A stretch of DNA of 39,626 bases. Origin: JBBQWS01 sp038210415. GTDB taxonomy: Bacteria > Actinomycetota > Actinomycetes > Prado026. A program made the position numbers and the translations under genes. Below, one piece after another: positions 1 through 7,979 of this stretch (positions are counted from its first letter, which is position 1; each line of letters begins with the position of its first letter). The stretch lies in NCBI GenBank assembly GCA_038210415.1, contig JBBQWS010000029.1, positions 1 through 39,626 on the forward strand, given 5' to 3'. The notes under the pieces are model-generated. The model had not been told where the DNA came from. It searched no databases and saw nothing but the letters and a program-made list of their open reading frames with translations.

Positions 1-626
1 GACTCGACCCGGAACTCAAGCGGGTGCCCGGAGTCGGTCAGATAGAACCCGGGGAAGCGCTGGGTCTTGAAGCCGAGCAGGCCGATGTTGAGCGTCTCCA
101 TGCGTTCGAGGGTCGCCGCAACGTCGAGGATGGACTTGACACCTGCGCAGACGATCGTGACGGGAACGGTGCCGAGCGTGGTCAGGTCGGCCGACTCGTC
201 CCAGGTGACCCGGGCCTCACGGTGCACCCCTCCGAGCCCGCCGGTCGCGAACACCGAGATGCCGACCTGGTGCGCGATGTGACTCGTGGCAGCCACGGTG
301 GTCGCCCCCATGCCGCCTCGTGCGACGACCGTCGCGAGGTCGCGGACGCTGACCTTGACGACGTCCTCGCGTGTGGCGAGGGCGGCGAGCTGGTCGTCGT
401 CGAGGCCCACGCAGACCCGGCCGTCGACCACGGCGATCGTCGCCGGCACTGCGCCCGCGTCGCGTACATGCTGCTCGATCTCGCGCGCCACGACCAGGTT
501 GTCCGGACGAGGGAGGCCGTGGCTGATGATCGTCGACTCCAACGCCACCAAAGGTGCCGCCGTGACCAGCGCGGCAGCGACCTCCGGGTGGACGGACAGG
601 CCGGGAAACGAGGTCGACGAGTGCAC
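1..626 (-). CDS. psuG: Pseudouridine-5'-phosphate glycosidase, N-terminal part (cut by window edge)
   Basis: Reversibly splits pseudouridine 5'-phosphate into uracil and ribose 5-phosphate, a cytosolic step in pseudouridine breakdown. The reverse strand reads 208 codons without a stop and shows the family pattern: LESTIISHGLPRPDN near residues 29-43 (Glu30 fits the catalytic acid), TIAVVDGR, a Gly-rich ATGGLGGVHR stretch, and AGVKSILD with Lys164 in the place of the Schiff-base lysine. The family is usually about 300 residues, so roughly the last third lies outside the window. GTG at 626 is chosen because an in-frame stop (TAG) lies only three codons upstream and no better start intervenes. 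It diverges from the next gene across 28 bp. A psuK-type kinase often accompanies psuG but cannot be checked here. Confidence 0.9.
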   Translation of the reverse strand, partial: MHSSTSFPGLSVHPEVAAALVTAAPLVALESTIISHGLPRPDNLVVAREIEQHVRDAGAVPATIAVVDGRVCVGLDDDQLAALATREDVVKVSVRDLATVVARGGMGATTVAATSHIAHQVGISVFATGGLGGVHREARVTWDESADLTTLGTVPVTIVCAGVKSILDVAATLERMETLNIGLLGFKTQRFPGFYLTDSGHPLEFRVE

Positions 627-654
627 CAGTGCAGCCTACGGCTAGCGTGGCCAC

Positions 655-3321
655 GTGTCCGAGGCCGCGTACCCGTCGCGCTGGGAGGCCGACGTCGTCC
701 TGCGCGACGGCGGGGTGGCCCACCTGCGCCCGATCCGCACCGATGACCGCGAGCGGCTGAAGGAGTTCCACAGCCGGTTGTCCGAGGAGACGATCTACTA
801 CCGCTTCTTCGCGCCCTACCCCGTGCTCAGCGAGCGCGACCTCACCCGGTTCACCAAGGTCGACCACCGAGACCGGGTGGCTCTGGTCGTGCTGGCGCGA
901 GGGGAGTTCGTCGGGGTCGGGCGCTACGACCAGGTGGCCGACGGCGAGGCCGAGGTCGCCTTCACGATCCGCGACGACTTCCAGGGCCGGGGACTCGGTT
1001 CTGTGCTGCTCGAGCACCTTGCCGCGGCGGCCCGGGAGAACGGCATCTCCCGCTTCGTCGCGGAGGTGCTGCCGGCCAACTCCCGGATGCTCGGGGTCTT
1101 CCGGGACGCCGGGTACGCACCCCGCTCGGCGATGGAGGAGGGCTACATCTCGCTCGAGTTCGCGATCGAACCCACCGCGACTAGCCGGGTCGTCCAGGAG
1201 ACCCGGGAGCACCGGGCCGAGGCCCGTTCGATCGAGCGCCTGCTCCGGCCGCGCTCGGTCGCGGTGGTCGGGGCGTCCCTGTCCCCGGGGACGGTGGGCG
1301 CGAACCTCGTCCAGCATCTGGCCGACGGACGCTTCGCCGGCGACTCCTATGCGGTCAACTCCTCGCTGCCAGAAGGCGAGACCATCGGCGGCCTGCCCTC
1401 GTTCCGGTCGGTCCTCGACATCGCGGGCGACGTCGACCTGGTGGTCGTGGCGGTCCCGGCCGAGGCCGTCCTCGACGTGGTGGACGAGTGCGCGGCCAAG
1501 CACGTGCGCGGCCTCGTGGTGGTGTCGTCCGGCTTCGCCGAGGCCGGACCCGACGGGCGCGAGCTGCAGCGCGAGCTGGTCAGCCGGGCGAGGGCCGGCG
1601 GGATGCGGGTCATCGGCCCCAACTGCCTGGGGATCATCAACGGCGACCCGACGGTCCGGCTCAATGCCTCGCTGTCCCCGGTGATGCCCGGCCACGGCCG
1701 GATCGGCTTCTTCTCCCAGTCCGGCGCACTGGGGGTCGCTCTGCTCGAGACTGTCGTGGCCAGGGGCCTGGGGCTGTCGTCGTTCGTCTCGGCCGGCAAT
1801 CGGGCCGACGTCAGCGGCAACGACCTGATCCAGTTCTGGGAGGACGACCCCAGCACCGACGTGCTCCTGCTGTACCTGGAGTCCATCGGCAATCCGCGCA
1901 AGTTCAGCCGGATCGCCCGACGCACCTCCCGGACGAAGCCGATCGTCGCGGTGAAGTCCGGCCGCAGCTCGCAAGGCATCCCGCTGGGCCACACGGTGCG
2001 CGGTACCTCGTTGCCGCCCGCCGCGGTCGACGCTCTGTTCGAGCAGTCCGGAGTGATCCAGGTGGGCAACCTGTCGGCGCTGTTCGACGCAGCCACCCTG
2101 CTGACCTTCCAGCCGCTGCCGACCGGGTCGCGCGTCGGTGTGGTCGGCAACTCGGACGCCCTCGCGGTACTTGCTGCGGACGCCTGCGAAGCGTACGGGC
2201 TGAGCACGGTCGACCCGGCGAGCACCTTCCGGCCCGATGCCACGGCGCAGGAGTTCGGGCTCGTGCTCGCTGCGCTCGTCGACGACCCGGCGGTCGACGC
2301 GGTCCTGGCCCTCTACCTTCCGCCGGTCGGTTCCACGGGGGAGCACGTGGCGCGCGAGCTGGCCCAGGTCGCCGCCCGCGCGACAAAACCGGTGCTGGCG
2401 ACCTTCCTCGCGGTTGAGGGCGCATCCGCCCTCCTTCGCCGGGTCAGCCCCGACGGGGTGCCGGTGATCGGCTCGGTGCCGACGTTCGGATCGGTCGAGG
2501 ACGCCGTGGGCGCGCTCGCGTCCGTCACCGCGTACGCGGGTTGGCGGGCTGCCGATCCGGGCGAGGTTCCCGAGCTCGAGGGCATCGACGCCGACGCCGC
2601 CGGGGTGATCGTCGAGCGGGCGATGCACACCGGTCGCGAGTCGGTCGTGCTGCCGGACGGCGAGCTCACCCAGCTTCTGCGCTGCTACGGGATCAACGTC
2701 TGGCCGTCGGTGACCGTGGCCACGGCCGATGCGGCCGCTGCCGCCGCCGAGCGGCTGGGGTACCCGGTCGCGCTCAAGGCCCGAGCTCCGCACCTCGCGC
2801 ACCGGTCCGACCTGGGCGGGGTCCGCCTCGACCTCGCGAACGAGCTTGCACTGCGCCGGGCGTACCAGGCGATGGGGGAGGCGTTCGGAGCGGAGGTCGC
2901 CGGCGAGCTGATCGTCCAACGGATGGCCGGGCGAGGCGTTGCCTGCGTCGTCGGGAGCACCGAGGACGCGTTGTTCGGCCCCGTCGTGTCGTTCCGGCTC
3001 GGTGGGGTGGTCACCGAGCTGGTGCACGACGTCGGGTACGGGATCCCGCCGCTGACCGACGCGGACGCGGCCGCCCTCGTGCGCTCTCCGCAGGCCTCGG
3101 CGTTGCTGCTGGGCTACCGCGGCGCGGAACCGGCCGACACGGGAGCGATCGAAGACCTGCTGCTGCGGGTCAGTCGGCTCAGCGACGACTTTCCCGAGCT
3201 CGCGCGACTGGAGTTGAACCCCGTTATGGCCTTGCCGCAGGGCATCGCTGTGCTGACTGCGGCGGCCACCCTGGCTACCCCGATAACCAGGCGAGATTCG
3301 GTGGTCCGACGCCTAGGCTGA
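655..3321 (+). CDS. GNAT acetyltransferase fused to ADP-forming acyl-CoA synthetase domains (Pat-type)
   Basis: An 888-residue fusion. Residues 1-160 are a GNAT domain with the acetyl-CoA loop FQGRGLGS near 110-117. A CoA-binding Rossmann domain follows (SVAVVGAS near 201), then the succinyl-CoA-ligase-like domain (GPNCLG near 321) and a C-terminal ATP-grasp domain from about 670. Proteins of this layout in actinobacteria are lysine acetyltransferases that silence metabolic enzymes such as acetyl-CoA synthetase; the GNAT domain is N-terminal here, whereas Salmonella Pat has it C-terminal. The ligase part carries His446 in GHTVRG, where active enzymes have SHTGALAG, so the surroundings are degenerate. 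Whether it still has ligase activity is open. The start is GTG. The MFS gene follows after 4 bp, probably in the same transcript. Confidence 0.88.
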   Translation: MSEAAYPSRWEADVVLRDGGVAHLRPIRTDDRERLKEFHSRLSEETIYYRFFAPYPVLSERDLTRFTKVDHRDRVALVVLARGEFVGVGRYDQVADGEAEVAFTIRDDFQGRGLGSVLLEHLAAAARENGISRFVAEVLPANSRMLGVFRDAGYAPRSAMEEGYISLEFAIEPTATSRVVQETREHRAEARSIERLLRPRSVAVVGASLSPGTVGANLVQHLADGRFAGDSYAVNSSLPEGETIGGLPSFRSVLDIAGDVDLVVVAVPAEAVLDVVDECAAKHVRGLVVVSSGFAEAGPDGRELQRELVSRARAGGMRVIGPNCLGIINGDPTVRLNASLSPVMPGHGRIGFFSQSGALGVALLETVVARGLGLSSFVSAGNRADVSGNDLIQFWEDDPSTDVLLLYLESIGNPRKFSRIARRTSRTKPIVAVKSGRSSQGIPLGHTVRGTSLPPAAVDALFEQSGVIQVGNLSALFDAATLLTFQPLPTGSRVGVVGNSDALAVLAADACEAYGLSTVDPASTFRPDATAQEFGLVLAALVDDPAVDAVLALYLPPVGSTGEHVARELAQVAARATKPVLATFLAVEGASALLRRVSPDGVPVIGSVPTFGSVEDAVGALASVTAYAGWRAADPGEVPELEGIDADAAGVIVERAMHTGRESVVLPDGELTQLLRCYGINVWPSVTVATADAAAAAAERLGYPVALKARAPHLAHRSDLGGVRLDLANELALRRAYQAMGEAFGAEVAGELIVQRMAGRGVACVVGSTEDALFGPVVSFRLGGVVTELVHDVGYGIPPLTDADAAALVRSPQASALLLGYRGAEPADTGAIEDLLLRVSRLSDDFPELARLELNPVMALPQGIAVLTAAATLATPITRRDSVVRRLG

Positions 3322-3325
3322 ACCG

Positions 3326-4582
3326 ATGTCTGTCGCCGCCGTCCCACGCGTGCCGCTGTCCCCCCTTGCTCGGCGGATGCTGCTCGGTACGGCCGTCTCC
3401 GCCCTCGGCAACGGGCTTGTGCTGCCGTTCCTGGTCGTCTACCTGCATCAGGTCCGCGGGATGCCGACGTCCGTCGCCGGCCTCGTCGTGGCGTTCCAGG
3501 CCGTGATGGGCTTTGTCGTCGCACCGCTCGGGGGTGCGCTGATCGACCGGATCGGGCCGCGTCCGGTGATGCTGGCCGCCCCGCTGATCATGGCCCTCGG
3601 CTCGCTCGCGTTCGCTGTCGTGCGCACCCCGCTCGAGGCATTGGGCGCGGCCCTGCTGATGTCGCTGGGCGGCGCGGCGTTGTGGCCGGCTGGCGCGACG
3701 ATGATGGCGCGGCTGGTCGGCGAGGAGCAGCGGGCCAGGGCGTTCGGCATCCAGTTCATGCTGCTCAACCTCGGCATCGGGGTCGGCGGGCTGGTCTCGG
3801 GCCTGGTCGTCGACGTCGCCCGGCCCCGCTCGTTCGAGCTGCTGTACGTCGGCGACGCGGTCACCTTCGTCGCGTACGCCGTGATCGTCGCCACCATGGT
3901 CGGGGTCGGCGGAGCGCTGCCGAAGGATTCCTCCGGCGACGGCCCGACCGGCGGCTACCGCGACGTGCTCCGCGACGGCGCCATGGTGCGCCTGTCGGTG
4001 GTCTCCTTGCTCCTGCTGTCGAGCGGGTACGGCGCCCTCGAGGTCGGCTTCCCGGTGTTCGCGACGCAGGTCGTCGGCGTGAGCCCCCGGCTGGTCGCAT
4101 TCGGGTACGTCGGCAACACGGTGGCCATCGTGCTCGGGCAGCTGTACGCGCTGCGCCTGGTCGAGGGCCGGTCGCGCAGCCACGTGATCGCGGTCGTCGG
4201 CGGCTTCTGGGCCGGGTCGTGGCTCCTGCTCGGCCTGGCGGCGCCGATCGACACCCATGTGCTCGTCGTCAGCCTGGTGCTGCTTTCGCCGGTCGTGTTC
4301 GCCATCGGCGAGACGCTGTGGCAGCCGGTCGCACCCGCCCTGGTGAACGAACTCGCCCCCGAGCACCTGCGTGGACGGTACAACGCTTTCGGCTCGCTGA
4401 CCTGGAACGTCGCCGGGGTGGTCGGCCCTGCATGCGCCGGACTGCTGCTCGGGGCAGACCACCCGGTGTGGTGGATCGCGGTGGTCGTCGGCGGCTGCCT
4501 GGTGGCGTCGGTTGCCACCGTCGGACTGCGTCGACACCTCACTCCCGCGCAGGACGGCCGCGCGCCGGTCCTGGTCGGCTGA
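3326..4582 (+). CDS. Major facilitator superfamily transporter
   Basis: A 418-residue inner-membrane carrier with hydrophobic segments along its whole length. The cytoplasmic loop between helices 2 and 3 reads GGALIDRIGPRPVM, a good match to the MFS signature G-x3-D-x2-G-x-(R/K). The overall look is that of drug-efflux carriers (MdtG/MdtH-like), but no residue fixes the substrate. The ATG start lies 4 bp after the preceding acetyltransferase fusion, so the two are probably co-transcribed. Confidence 0.85.
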   Translation: MSVAAVPRVPLSPLARRMLLGTAVSALGNGLVLPFLVVYLHQVRGMPTSVAGLVVAFQAVMGFVVAPLGGALIDRIGPRPVMLAAPLIMALGSLAFAVVRTPLEALGAALLMSLGGAALWPAGATMMARLVGEEQRARAFGIQFMLLNLGIGVGGLVSGLVVDVARPRSFELLYVGDAVTFVAYAVIVATMVGVGGALPKDSSGDGPTGGYRDVLRDGAMVRLSVVSLLLLSSGYGALEVGFPVFATQVVGVSPRLVAFGYVGNTVAIVLGQLYALRLVEGRSRSHVIAVVGGFWAGSWLLLGLAAPIDTHVLVVSLVLLSPVVFAIGETLWQPVAPALVNELAPEHLRGRYNAFGSLTWNVAGVVGPACAGLLLGADHPVWWIAVVVGGCLVASVATVGLRRHLTPAQDGRAPVLVG

Positions 4583-4605
4583 CGGAAGGTCGCGGAGGTG
4601 GGAAG

Positions 4606-5196
4606 ATGTTCGCCATGAGCGAGCGGGCCACCACCACGGCAAACGACCTGCGTACGGCGATCGAGCGGGCGGGGTACTACCCGCAGCTGGTCAACGAGAC
4701 CCTCGACACCGCAGTGGCCGGTGAGCGGATCGAGTCCTGGCTGGTGCACCACGAGGCCACGTTCGACCGCGACGAGCTGCGCCGCCACGTCACGGTCCTC
4801 GTGCTCACCGGCACCCGGCTCGTCGTCGCGCACACCGACGACCACCCGGCTGACGCGACCTGCCCGGTGCCGTACGCCACGACGTCGACGGAGGCCGTCC
4901 CGGTGGGGCGGATCAGCTCCGTCGTGGTCAGCCGCACGCTTGCCGATCCGGCGACCCGGCGGGCCGGTGCTACCCCGCGCGACGCAGTCCTGACCTTCGG
5001 CTGGGGCGCGGTGAGCCGACTCGACCTCGAGCCGGCCGGCTGCGCCGACCCCGAGTGCGAGGCCGACCACGGCTACACCGGCTCGGCCACCGCGGACGAC
5101 CTCTCGGTGCGGGTCTCGGCCGAGGGCGACGGCCCAGACGCCGTCCTGCAGGCGCTCGCGTTCGCGGCGGCCGTGTCCGCGGCCACGGCCCGGTGA
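4606..5196 (+). CDS. DUF5998 family protein
   Basis: A 196-residue soluble protein with the actinobacterial DUF5998 pattern: DLRTAIERAGYYPQLV near the N terminus, then HHEATFDRDELRRHVTVLVL and a long acidic/beta-rich body. Its function is not known. ATG at 4606 is chosen over the in-frame ATG at 4615 because GGAGG at 4594-4598 is 7 nt away. The stop overlaps the start of the next gene (GTGA), which suggests translational coupling to the phosphodiesterase. Confidence 0.8.
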   Translation: MFAMSERATTTANDLRTAIERAGYYPQLVNETLDTAVAGERIESWLVHHEATFDRDELRRHVTVLVLTGTRLVVAHTDDHPADATCPVPYATTSTEAVPVGRISSVVVSRTLADPATRRAGATPRDAVLTFGWGAVSRLDLEPAGCADPECEADHGYTGSATADDLSVRVSAEGDGPDAVLQALAFAAAVSAATAR

Positions 5197-6329
5197 CGGC
5201 CGGCTTCGTCGGCCCCCTCCCGGAGTACGGCACCGGGTCGCTTGCCGACCTGCTGCCTTCCGTGGCGGCGGGTCAGGGAGTTCCCGGGTATGACAACCGG
5301 CTCGGGCTCACCCCCGCAGCGCAGGCGGTCGTCCTCCTCGTCGACGGGCTCGGGTGGGACCTGCTCCGCGGATCGCTGGACGATGCTCCGGGTCTGGCGT
5401 CGCTCGTCCCGGCCGGGCGTTCGCTGACCTGCGGGTTCCCGTCGACCACTGCGACCTCGATGGGGTCGTTCGGCACCGGGGAGGCGCCAGGCACTCACGG
5501 GCTGCTGGGGTACACCTTTCGGCTGCCCGTGGGCGACCACGTCATCAACGCGCTGACGTGGAACTCCGACGTCGACCCGAAGGTCGTCCAGCCGGTGCCG
5601 ACCGTCTTCGAGCGCGCTGCGGCGGACGGCGTCCTCGTCAGTCATGTCGCGCTGCGCAAGTTCGACGGGTCGGGGCTGACCCGCGCGGCGCTGCGTGGCG
5701 CTTCGTCGCCGGGCGCCGACAGCATGGGGGAGGCCGTCGAGGCGACCGCTCGTGCGCTCGAGGCCGGGGTGGGCCGACGCTCGCTCACGTACGTCTACAC
5801 CGGTGACCTCGACAACGTCGGCCACTTGCGCGGCTGTGGGTCGGACGGGTGGCGGGCCCAGCTCGCCCACGTCGATCTCTTCGTCGGCCAGCTCATCGAG
5901 ACGCTGCCGCCGGGGGCGATGCTCTACGTGACCGCTGACCACGGCATGGTCGACGTCGACCCCGCCGCTCATGTCGACCTCGAGTCCGACGTGGTGCTGT
6001 CAGCAGGGGTCACCTCGTTCGGCGGCGAGGCTCGGGCCCGGCACGTCTACGCGCGACCCGGTGCGGCCGACGACGTGCTCTCAGCGTGGCAGGCCCGCCT
6101 GGCCGACGAGTTCTGGGTGCTGTCTCGCAACGAGGCGGTCGCCGCTGGGCTGTTCGGTCCGACGCGCGACCGCGTGCTGCCCTCGATCGGCGACGTCGTG
6201 GCCGTCGCACGTGGGGCGGCCGCGCTCGTCACTCCCAAGGCGTACCCGATGGAGTCGCGGCTGATCGGTCACCATGGCGCACTGACCTCGGCGGAGCTCA
6301 ACGTCCCGTTGCTGTCGGTCGAGGGCTAG
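5193..6329 (+). CDS. Alkaline phosphatase-superfamily protein (type I phosphodiesterase/nucleotide pyrophosphatase family)
   Basis: A 378-residue protein of the PF01663-type metal-dependent hydrolases, which split phosphodiester or pyrophosphate bonds of nucleotides and similar molecules with two zinc ions. Visible motifs are VVLLVDGLGWD (first metal Asp), PSTTATSMGSFGTG (nucleophilic Thr in the usual place) and TADHGMVDVD (Asp-His metal pair). I see no signal peptide, so a cytosolic enzyme is likely. The GTG start at 5193 overlaps the upstream stop. Thymidine kinase follows after 2 bp, which puts a nucleotide-handling function in context, but the true substrate is unknown. Confidence 0.85.
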   Translation: MTAGFVGPLPEYGTGSLADLLPSVAAGQGVPGYDNRLGLTPAAQAVVLLVDGLGWDLLRGSLDDAPGLASLVPAGRSLTCGFPSTTATSMGSFGTGEAPGTHGLLGYTFRLPVGDHVINALTWNSDVDPKVVQPVPTVFERAAADGVLVSHVALRKFDGSGLTRAALRGASSPGADSMGEAVEATARALEAGVGRRSLTYVYTGDLDNVGHLRGCGSDGWRAQLAHVDLFVGQLIETLPPGAMLYVTADHGMVDVDPAAHVDLESDVVLSAGVTSFGGEARARHVYARPGAADDVLSAWQARLADEFWVLSRNEAVAAGLFGPTRDRVLPSIGDVVAVARGAAALVTPKAYPMESRLIGHHGALTSAELNVPLLSVEG

Positions 6330-6331
6330 CC

Positions 6332-6982
6332 GTGCCAGAGCTGGTCTTCTTCAGCGGGACGATGGACTGCGGAAAGTCGACGCTCGCTCTGCAGGTCGAC
6401 CACAACCACCGGGCGCGTGGCCGCGTGGGGATCATCTTCTCCTCCCGTGACCGGGCCGGGCGCGGTCGGTTGTCCAGCCGGCTGGGGCTCGATGTGGATG
6501 CCGTGGAGGTCGACCCCGATTTCCACTTCTGGCGCTACCTCACCGACCTCATGCAGTCGGGTGCGCGGGTCGACTACCTGGTCTGCGATGAGGCGCAGTT
6601 CTACTCGACCGGGCAGATCGACGGGCTGGCCCGCATCGTCGACGAGCTCGGGGTGGACGTGTTCGCTTTCGGCATCACCACGGACTTCCGCACCCGACTG
6701 TTTCCTGGCAGCGAACGACTCATCGAGCTGGCGGACCGGGTCGAGGTGCTGCAGGTCGAGGCGCTCTGCTGGTGCGGGCGCCGGGCGACGCACAACGCGC
6801 GCACGGTCGGCGGAGTCATGGTGACGGAGGGCGAGCAGGTCGCCATCGGTGACACGGAGAGCGGGGGAGCCGATGATGAGGCGGTCGGTTACGAGGTTCT
6901 CTGCCGTGACCACCATCGGCGGCAGATGACCGCGGCCACGGCGAAGGCGGCAACGCTATCTCCGGACACGCTTCCGTTCTAG
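6332..6982 (+). CDS. tdk: Thymidine kinase (type II, TK1 family)
   Basis: Phosphorylates thymidine (and deoxyuridine) with ATP in the dTMP salvage pathway. The 216-residue protein has the P-loop GTMDCGKST at residues 9-17, the DEAQF motif at 85-89 (Glu86 as the expected catalytic base), and a Cys-x-Cys pair (CWC) plus a later Cys-Arg-Asp-His that fit the structural zinc site next to the lasso loop. GTG at 6332 comes 2 bp after the preceding stop. It is probably the last gene of the rightward series, since a large hairpin begins 8 bp beyond its stop. Confidence 0.93.
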   Translation: MPELVFFSGTMDCGKSTLALQVDHNHRARGRVGIIFSSRDRAGRGRLSSRLGLDVDAVEVDPDFHFWRYLTDLMQSGARVDYLVCDEAQFYSTGQIDGLARIVDELGVDVFAFGITTDFRTRLFPGSERLIELADRVEVLQVEALCWCGRRATHNARTVGGVMVTEGEQVAIGDTESGGADDEAVGYEVLCRDHHRRQMTAATAKAATLSPDTLPF

Positions 6983-6990
6983 GCGGACTT

Positions 6991-7064
6991 CGGGGGCACG
7001 GCCCGAGGTAGGGGGTACCCGGACCTGCGCCACGTAGTAGCCGACCCGACCCCCTACGCCCCCG
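6991..7064. terminator. Bulged inverted repeat after tdk, probable terminator
   Basis: CGGGGGC (6991-6997) pairs with GCCCCCG (7058-7064), and GTAGGGGGT (7008-7016) pairs with ACCCCCTAC (7049-7057). The right arms are contiguous, while the left arms are separated by 10 bases, giving a 16-bp stem with one bulge and a 32-base loop. No T-run follows. It lies between tdk and a leftward gene remnant, so a two-way terminator is the simplest reading. Confidence 0.55.
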
Positions 7065-7179
7065 CGGAAGGATCCGGCGCGGGGGGTTGCCGAGAACCCG
7101 AAAGCACAAGAGACCGCCGGCATTCGGTGCGGCCCTCTGGCAGGTTCCGGTGCCTCTAGCCGGGCCTGCGTCGTGCCGG

Positions 7180-7424
7180 GGCCAGGAGTTGTGTTTCAAG
7201 AGGACCGCCGCCCCCGCCGCCTCGGCGACCCCACGCACCTCCACCTCATGCACCGGGGCCAGGGCCAACCCGTCGAACCGGTCCAGCAGCGCCTGCACCC
7301 GTGTCAACAACCGCAGCAGCTCACCATCGGACAGCCCCACCAACGGCACCGAAGCGAACGCGTCCAACCCCAAGACGACCTGCCCCAACGCCGCATCAGC
7401 AGCAGACACGGCGGTCGAGGACAT
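7180..7424 (-). pseudogene. Remnant of a DUF222/13E12-type HNH endonuclease family protein
   Basis: From the ATG at 7424 about 75 codons resemble the N terminus of DUF222 proteins, which are multi-copy in actinobacteria: LSDGELLRLLTRVQALLDRF followed by a helix ending EVEVRGVAEAAG. After about 7200 the similarity stops. The open frame runs on into tdk as Arg/Pro-rich sequence with no HNH motif, and I find no HNH domain in the other frames. I read it as the left-over 5' end of a decayed gene. The family call rests on a short stretch and is moderate. Apart from this remnant and the hairpins, the 515-bp gap from 6983 to 7497 shows nothing else. Confidence 0.45.
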
Positions 7425-7450
7425 GACCCAAAACTACCCCACCCCACCGA

Positions 7451-7480
7451 CAGAAACCGTTACCCCACAACAGGTTTCTG
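7451..7480 (-). terminator. Hairpin downstream of whiB
   Basis: CAGAAACC (7451-7458) and GGTTTCTG (7473-7480) form a perfect 8-bp stem with a 14-base loop. It begins 17 bp past the whiB stop on the reverse strand. A short T-rich stretch follows some 20 bases later in that direction, so this is an imperfect intrinsic terminator. Confidence 0.5.
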
Positions 7481-7497
7481 GCCTACGGAGGCGGCTG

Positions 7498-7755
7498 TCA
7501 AGATGAGGCGTTGCGAGCCCGTGCCCTTGCCGTCCTGCGGCGCAGCGAGGCGCGTTCGGTGTCGGACAATCCGCCCCAGACGCCGAAGTCCTGCCCCGAC
7601 TCCATCGCCCAGGTCAGGCACTCAGCGCGGACTGGGCACCGGTGGCAGACTGCGCGCGCTTCCTCGATCTGCCGCAGTGCCGGACCCGTCGAGCCGATCG
7701 CGAAGAACAACTCGGGATCCACGTCGAGACACGCGGAAAGGTGGCGCCAGTCCAT
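7498..7755 (-). CDS. whiB1: WhiB-family iron-sulfur regulator, WhiB1/WblE type
   Basis: An 85-residue transcription factor. The four cluster-binding cysteines are C9, C37, C40 and C46 (spacing C-x27-C-x2-C-x5-C), expected to hold a [4Fe-4S] cluster that reacts with nitric oxide. The GVWGG turn follows, then an Arg-rich DNA-binding tail. The N terminus MDWRH...DPELFF is the WhiB1/WblE pattern, an essential subgroup that works with the primary sigma factor. The frame stays open up to an ATG at 7821, but the ATG at 7755 is preferred: GAGGAG sits 6 nt upstream and the length matches the family. It follows sepH on the same strand, with a perfect hairpin in the gap between them. Confidence 0.92.
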   Translation of the reverse strand: MDWRHLSACLDVDPELFFAIGSTGPALRQIEEARAVCHRCPVRAECLTWAMESGQDFGVWGGLSDTERASLRRRTARARARNASS

Positions 7756-7867
7756 GAGCAACTCCTCAGCTGGAACCCACCCAGGCGGATGGGCGGAACG
7801 TTCAGTACCGTTCGGCGCCAATTCGGCGCAGGGTCTGAAGAATCAGGCGGGCCCGCATCGAGCGGGA

Positions 7868-7905
7868 GAGCAGGTCAAGTCAGACCCGGTCGCCTTGACC
7901 TGCTC
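7868..7905 (-). terminator. Perfect 12-bp inverted repeat between sepH and whiB
   Basis: GAGCAGGTCAAG (7868-7879) and CTTGACCTGCTC (7894-7905) match perfectly around a 14-base loop. In transcription order it lies about 75 bp after the sepH stop and 113 bp before the whiB start. No T-run follows, so it may end the sepH transcript in the T-less actinobacterial manner, or lie in the whiB leader or control region. Confidence 0.5.
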
Positions 7906-7979
7906 ACTGTGTCACGGAAAGGTAACGAAAGATACGGTCGGAGGGCACTTGCCGGGAAGGGCGCGGGGCTGCCACGCCG

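Noticed and set aside
217..3027. A 936-codon open frame on the reverse strand opposite the acetyltransferase fusion
   Set aside because: Low-complexity Arg/Asp/Gly/His sequence with no family motif; GC-rich codon bias keeps antisense frames open. The forward frame has clear domains.
7797..7813. GAACGTTCAGT upstream of whiB, resembling half of the TetR palindrome
   Set aside because: Only about 11 of 16 positions match and the left arm is lost, so symmetry is broken. whiB1 has no link to the catabolic genes. A binding test could still include it.
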